From: Nitrospira sp.
GTDB lineage: Bacteria > Nitrospirota > Nitrospiria > Nitrospirales > Nitrospiraceae
Length of the DNA: 57,403 nt
Direction: 5' to 3'
Assembly: GCA_029194675.1 (NCBI GenBank)
Contig: JARFXP010000009.1
Coordinates: 1-57,403 of the forward strand
The position numbers and the translations under genes are program-made. Of this stretch, positions 53,235 through 57,403 are shown in pieces. The notes under the pieces were generated by a model. The model did no database searches and had not been told where the DNA came from. It saw only the letters and a program-made list of their open reading frames with translations. Within the stretch, counting starts at the first letter, position 1, and each line of letters opens with the position of its first letter.

Positions 53235-54553
53235 TTAACTGTTACCGCCCACTTCATCTTATTTATCTCATCGTAGACTGGGGGCGTGTTACTCTCACGC
53301 CATTTCTTGAGAATACTGTCTACAATCTTCGCATCATCCTCATCCAACCTGTTCCAATCAATGAATGCACTATCCGCTCCGTCAACCCGTAGCCGGACGA
53401 AATAATTACCAGGGGCGATGCTCTTCAGACGAAACTTCACGGTATCCGTTTGTGCTGGTCGTGCCTCGGGAAAAAGTTCATGATCTCCCAACAATACCGA
53501 CACACGTTGGGTACCCCTTACCTCAGGGCGGCATTCTACGGTCAGCACAGCATCGCGCTTGAGTGTCTTCGGTTTCACGTCCTTGATCGTTGGGGTAAGA
53601 GACAGGCTGAGGGCATTGGTTGTCCGTTCACTCCCCGTTGTCGTCTGACCGGTCGGCGCGATGCGGGCGGTCAGCACATAGAGACCTGCCGGCAGATCGG
53701 CCGGTTTGTTGGGAACGGTCACTCTTAATTCGTTGGCCGTTCCGCCCTCGACCGGAATCTCCATAGGCTTCTTGAGCAGCGGATGCATCAGATGTACGAC
53801 CGTTGAACTTCCGTCCAGATGATGTCCCTTGATCAGAAGCTCATCTCCCAACAGCGCACCGGGCTGTTGTTTCGGCAGGTCTAGTAGTGCTTTCAACCTC
53901 TCAAGTGACCCTGGTATCGATATCGTGATTTCCGTCAGCGTCGGAAACGGCGGAGTCAAATTGGCCTGAACCATCACTTGTCGAGTCAATACGGGGAGCG
54001 GCGTTCTCGTCGGACGTGTACTCTCAATCAGCACAACGGAAACCTGGTAAGCCGCCGACAAGCGATAATGAATCTGAAAGGTCGTCCAGAGCTTCGACAT
54101 CTCTTCAAAGAGCAGCGGCTGAAGCGTAATGCGAACGCGTTCCACCTGCTCAGCCAAATCACTCTCAGGGAAAGGGGTTCTCACAGCATCCTTGATTTCC
54201 TCTGTTCCCAGAAGCGGATGGTCATGAAAAACGCTCATGGCTTTGCCCAAAAGAGCGTGACTAGTCGTCTCATCCCGTTCATCCCCACTATACGCCGTCA
54301 GCAAGTAGTACAGCGTGAGCGGTAATGGGGGGTGGCCCGTTTCTCCGGATTTCACCCGCCCTGGCATGTCCATATTGCGAAAGGCCGCATTGGGTAAGGC
54401 CTGATAGAGAAAGAGATTGATCCGTTGCTTGTCGGCATTGATCCCTTCCGGTGCCTTGTCGAGTGGCCTGACCGTCACGTTTTCAATTCCACCCTTTTCG
54501 AGCAGCCGACGTAACGTCGCGGTTACCGAGGCGATCGCCAGAGAGTTGCTCAT
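53231..54553 (-). CDS. DUF4255/Pvc16_N-like tail terminator
   Basis: 440 residues. The N-terminal 190 residues match the Pvc16_N (DUF4255) family: ASVTATLRRLLEKGGIENVTVRPLDKAPE, INLFLYQALPNAAFRNMDMP and PPLPLTLYYLLTAYSGD. These proteins cap the distal end of sheath and tube. The C-terminal half (from about 240) has two Ig/IPT-like strands sets (GDELLIKGHHLDGSSTVV; LPAGLYVLTARI), an extension not present in Afp16 itself. It overlaps both neighbours by four bases. Confidence 0.92.
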   Translation of the reverse strand: MSNSLAIASVTATLRRLLEKGGIENVTVRPLDKAPEGINADKQRINLFLYQALPNAAFRNMDMPGRVKSGETGHPPLPLTLYYLLTAYSGDERDETTSHALLGKAMSVFHDHPLLGTEEIKDAVRTPFPESDLAEQVERVRITLQPLLFEEMSKLWTTFQIHYRLSAAYQVSVVLIESTRPTRTPLPVLTRQVMVQANLTPPFPTLTEITISIPGSLERLKALLDLPKQQPGALLGDELLIKGHHLDGSSTVVHLMHPLLKKPMEIPVEGGTANELRVTVPNKPADLPAGLYVLTARIAPTGQTTTGSERTTNALSLSLTPTIKDVKPKTLKRDAVLTVECRPEVRGTQRVSVLLGDHELFPEARPAQTDTVKFRLKSIAPGNYFVRLRVDGADSAFIDWNRLDEDDAKIVDSILKKWRESNTPPVYDEINKMKWAVTVK

Positions 54554-55845
54554 CCTCCACCCCGAGCACCACGACCCTTGAGATAGTCGTCGAGACTCAT
54601 AGACGATTGTGGCTTTCGGCCCTTCTCTTGACGCACTGGAGGAGCAACCGCACGCACCTCCACCCGACCAATGGTCACCTGCACAACCGGTTCTACCCGC
54701 TTCGCTCTGTCCGTCACCGATGTATGACCGACAGTGGCTGCCGTCATTGGTGAAGCAACGCGTCGTTCTACCCTAAATGTCTTCGAGGCCAATGGCACGG
54801 CAAGAGAGTGAGCCGATGGTTGCTGCTGATCCGCTGGTGAGAAGGATGTCCTCGGAATATCCCCTAGCCTGCGCGATGTGACTTGCTGCGATTCCCTCCC
54901 GACCTTTGTTGCTGACGCTGAAGAGACAAGGGAAGGATCAAGCGAGAATTCACCGATATTGGGCATCGCACCAGATACTGCCTTGCGAAGTGCCGGGATA
55001 GTCCCGTCCGACTCAGTCACCGTTGTCGACAGTCTAGCCTGGGATTGACCATCGCTTTGCCCTGTCGGTGCTCCAACAAGAGGATCCACAGGCGACGAAA
55101 CACTCCCGTATGGCCCCCGCCCAGCGACATAGCTCTTTGACGCACGATCCGGTGCCCGTGCTGTTGTGACTATTTGAGGAATCGGCCTCTTTTCATCAGA
55201 GAGATCGTCAATCGGGGGAGAAGCGTGGCCTCTGCCCGTTTCATTCGCCTGACCATTCGGTACCCGTCGCGCAGGACTTGCGGACTGGCCTGCGGCCTTG
55301 TGACGTACGGCTGTTTCCTCTTGATCAGGTCCAATAGAAGCGCCAGGAGTGGAACCCACCGCTACGCTGCTGTCTATCGGTGAGAGGCTGACCGGTTTGC
55401 CATCGGATAAAGGTCTTGGTGTGGCCAGCCGCTGCTCAGAATCCATAGAGACCGATGCCGGCAGAGTCGTTACGGTATTAGCTTCTGAAGCAACATCCTT
55501 CGGCTCGGGGACAGAGGTGGTCTTCGAAAAAGAGTGCCGCCGCCCAAGTGCAGCAGAGGATTCCAACGTCTGTTTCCGCTGCTGAGCTTCTTGTTCAAAA
55601 ATTGGTCCGGCCTCCTCTCGGCCTTGCACTGGAGCGTTCAGAGATTGGCGCGCTGGCTGATCAGGTCTGGGATCCTGCTCGTTCAGATTGACTGCCCGAT
55701 CTGGTTCCTCGCCAGGAAACCACCATGGCACCTCGCCGGCCATGGAGCCAGGCGATACAGGGTCGAACATCGACGACAAACGAGGCTGAATCGTGCGTTC
55801 AGGGTACCGGGTACGGATGAGGAGGTTCGTCAGATAATCGCTCAT
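54550..55845 (-). CDS. Long disordered eCIS protein with conserved C-terminal motif
   Basis: 431 residues from ATG 55845, which overlaps the preceding stop (ATGA at 55842-55845). The N terminus (MSDYLTNLLIRTRYPERTIQPRLSSMFDP) is conserved-looking, the middle 330 residues are Ser/Pro/Gly/Gln-rich and apparently disordered, and the C terminus returns to an ordered motif VEPVVQVTIGRVEVRAVAPP then SLDDYLKGR. Proteins with this end pattern occupy this place in many eCIS loci as I recall them. No enzymatic domain. Roles as a scaffold, cargo adaptor or length-related factor are open; no obvious tape-measure protein is present elsewhere in the window. Confidence 0.72.
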   Translation of the reverse strand: MSDYLTNLLIRTRYPERTIQPRLSSMFDPVSPGSMAGEVPWWFPGEEPDRAVNLNEQDPRPDQPARQSLNAPVQGREEAGPIFEQEAQQRKQTLESSAALGRRHSFSKTTSVPEPKDVASEANTVTTLPASVSMDSEQRLATPRPLSDGKPVSLSPIDSSVAVGSTPGASIGPDQEETAVRHKAAGQSASPARRVPNGQANETGRGHASPPIDDLSDEKRPIPQIVTTARAPDRASKSYVAGRGPYGSVSSPVDPLVGAPTGQSDGQSQARLSTTVTESDGTIPALRKAVSGAMPNIGEFSLDPSLVSSASATKVGRESQQVTSRRLGDIPRTSFSPADQQQPSAHSLAVPLASKTFRVERRVASPMTAATVGHTSVTDRAKRVEPVVQVTIGRVEVRAVAPPVRQEKGRKPQSSMSLDDYLKGRGARGGG

Positions 55846-56582
55846 CCCTGCACCATGTCCAAATAGCACTGACGCCGCCAGGCACTCATCCCAAGAATGT
55901 CACTCTCAGCCCACCCATATGCAGAAGCCAGAATGTGTACTTCGCGTAGAACCCGCTTCGTCCAAGCACTGATCTCATGCCACACAAACGACACAATATC
56001 GAAGATGGCTTCCCACTGATGCCCACACACGCCACAGGTCACCGCAAGCTGTACATCACCTTGAGGATCGGCCAGTGCCATCTGCTCAATCACCCCCCGA
56101 GCCACAGAATTGGGCAGATCGGTTGTAGTTTCTCCATCATGATGAAGCACGCGCAGCAGACAGCGCTTCAGTAGTAATTGTTTGGCCGCTGTTGGCTCCT
56201 TCTCGTTCATGACCGCCAGCAAATCCTCACTCGCCGGCAGCCGGAAGGTCACCCGGTAGTCGTCGACGTCGGAAACACACTCCCCTCGATCTTCGTCTGA
56301 CTTGCACTCCACCGGCACGCGAATCTGATCGACATGAAACGCAAGATCGAGGTTGTCATGACATTTGGGGCACACAACCACGGTCTGCACGCGCGAACCA
56401 AACAACTGTTCACGCAACGTGAGCAAGAGCGCGTCACGACGGCCTATAGGCAGACGCTCAAGATCACTGATCTCCGTCTTAGGAACGGCGGCGGCCAGCA
56501 AGCTCAGTGCTTGCACAACCGGGGACTCGCTCGCCCCACGCTCCCAGACCGCTAAGAGACTCCTAGCAGATAGCGAAGACAT
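55842..56582 (-). CDS. Zinc-knuckle eCIS baseplate/assembly protein (T4 baseplate-like)
   Basis: 246 residues. Two Cys pairs, VVVCPKCHDNLDL near 75 and VTCGVCGHQWEA near 185, would bind zinc; RRDALLLTLREQLFGSRV precedes the first. The last 50 residues (FVWHEISAWTKRVLREVHILASAYGWAESDIL) match the C-terminal block of T4-type baseplate or chaperone proteins common in eCIS. Its exact role in the particle is uncertain. It lies seven bases after the tube gene. Confidence 0.75.
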   Translation of the reverse strand: MSSLSARSLLAVWERGASESPVVQALSLLAAAVPKTEISDLERLPIGRRDALLLTLREQLFGSRVQTVVVCPKCHDNLDLAFHVDQIRVPVECKSDEDRGECVSDVDDYRVTFRLPASEDLLAVMNEKEPTAAKQLLLKRCLLRVLHHDGETTTDLPNSVARGVIEQMALADPQGDVQLAVTCGVCGHQWEAIFDIVSFVWHEISAWTKRVLREVHILASAYGWAESDILGMSAWRRQCYLDMVQG

Positions 56583-56588
56583 AGATGC

Positions 56589-57116
<528 letters not shown>

Positions 57117-57140
57117 GCTTGTCCCTCCTCACATCAATCG

Positions 57141-57403
57141 CTAGACTTCGATTTGCCCGGCCATTTGCTGCAATTTGATAATGACAAACTCCGCCGGCTT
57201 GAGCGGTGCAAAGCCGACCACGATATTCACGATTCCAAGATTGATATCGTTCTGCGTGGTGGTCTCCTTGTCGCATTTCACGAAGTAGGCATCGCGCGGC
57301 GTGCTGCCCTGAAAGGCCCCCTGCCGAAACAGATTGTGCATGAAGGCCCCGATGTTCAGCCGGATCTGAGCCCACAACGGTTCATCGTTCGGCTCAAAGA
57401 CGA
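57141..57403 (-). CDS. Contractile sheath protein, C-terminal end (cut by window)
   Basis: The frame is open to the right edge, so the ATG-like TTG inside is not the start. The visible 86 residues (LWAQIRLNIGAFMHNLFRQGAFQGSTPRDAYFVKCDKETTTQNDINLGIVNIVVGFAPLKPAEFVIIKLQQMAGQ) are the conserved C-terminal domain of sheath proteins, including the GxTPRDAYFVxCD core and the last strand that links neighbouring subunits. Further sheath genes may follow beyond the window. Confidence 0.96.
   Translation of the reverse strand, partial: VFEPNDEPLWAQIRLNIGAFMHNLFRQGAFQGSTPRDAYFVKCDKETTTQNDINLGIVNIVVGFAPLKPAEFVIIKLQQMAGQIEV

Overview
The window looks like a chromosomal segment of a Gram-negative bacterium. 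Moderate-to-high GC, lipoprotein signal peptides, a PBP1b-type penicillin-binding protein, a bactofilin and the general style of the genes suggest the Nitrospira/Nitrospirota group. That assignment is inferred from gene content; no rRNA or tRNA gene is visible to anchor it.

Positions 1-29320 are ordinary and accessory chromosome. In order: the 3' end of adenosylhomocysteinase with a UUCG-loop terminator; an indoleamine 2,3-dioxygenase-like gene flanked by two diverged copies of an intergenic repeat; an unknown ORF; a frameshifted DUF429 gene; a patatin-like lipoprotein; a KynB-like cyclase/formamidase with a signal peptide; and a Grx4-BolA pair. A tightly overlapping signalling operon follows (receiver, Rossmann-domain histidine kinase, Cache/HAMP/PAS histidine kinase, DUF3365 c-type haem protein), preceded by a good sigma-54 type -24/-12 element. 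Next come an AI-2E family transporter, a bactofilin and PBP1b. A decayed stretch then holds remnants of a TolC-family protein and a cadherin-like repeat. After it lie a zinc-ribbon protein, a receiver, a sodium:solute symporter, an acyltransferase-SGNH-PAS fusion, a PilZ-like protein, DNA polymerase IV, two paralogous mini membrane proteins, Tag glycosylase, a broken SnoaL-like gene, a DUF1059 protein, a lipoprotein and a methyltransferase/TfoX/DUF488 operon.

Positions 29466 to the right edge hold an extracellular contractile injection system (eCIS; Afp/PVC-like), almost entirely on the minus strand and running off the window at the sheath gene. Reading in its own direction from the right edge: sheath, tube (gp19), a zinc-knuckle T4-type baseplate protein, a long disordered protein, a DUF4255/Pvc16-like cap, an AAA+ ATPase (Pvc15-like) and a small conserved protein. 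A cargo region follows: a 1168-residue protein with two DUF4157 domains ending in an AHH-type nuclease domain, its Imm11-type immunity gene overlapping by four bases, and a second DUF4157-leader protein ending in a Cys-rich domain with an HExxH motif. A plus-strand DUF433/DUF5615 toxin-antitoxin pair interrupts the locus. The second structural block follows: CIS tube-initiator protein, LysM protein, gpD-like hub, gp5/V-like spike, PAAR-like tip, gp25, two giant baseplate-J-like proteins and a P2-I-like tail protein. It ends with a DUF6519 protein with two C-terminal membrane helices, a small membrane protein and an amidase.

Together these genes could build a contractile nanomachine with at least one toxin-immunity pair as cargo, and with a terminal cassette (membrane-anchored DUF6519, membrane protein, peptidoglycan amidase) that could either tether the particle to the envelope or release it by lysis. 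The combination of DUF4157-AHH/Imm11 cargo, a HESVH cargo candidate and a membrane-anchored baseplate-end protein is the most interesting system in the window. Several homopolymer-associated frameshifts (3789, 26645, 26735) could be genuine decay or sequence errors.
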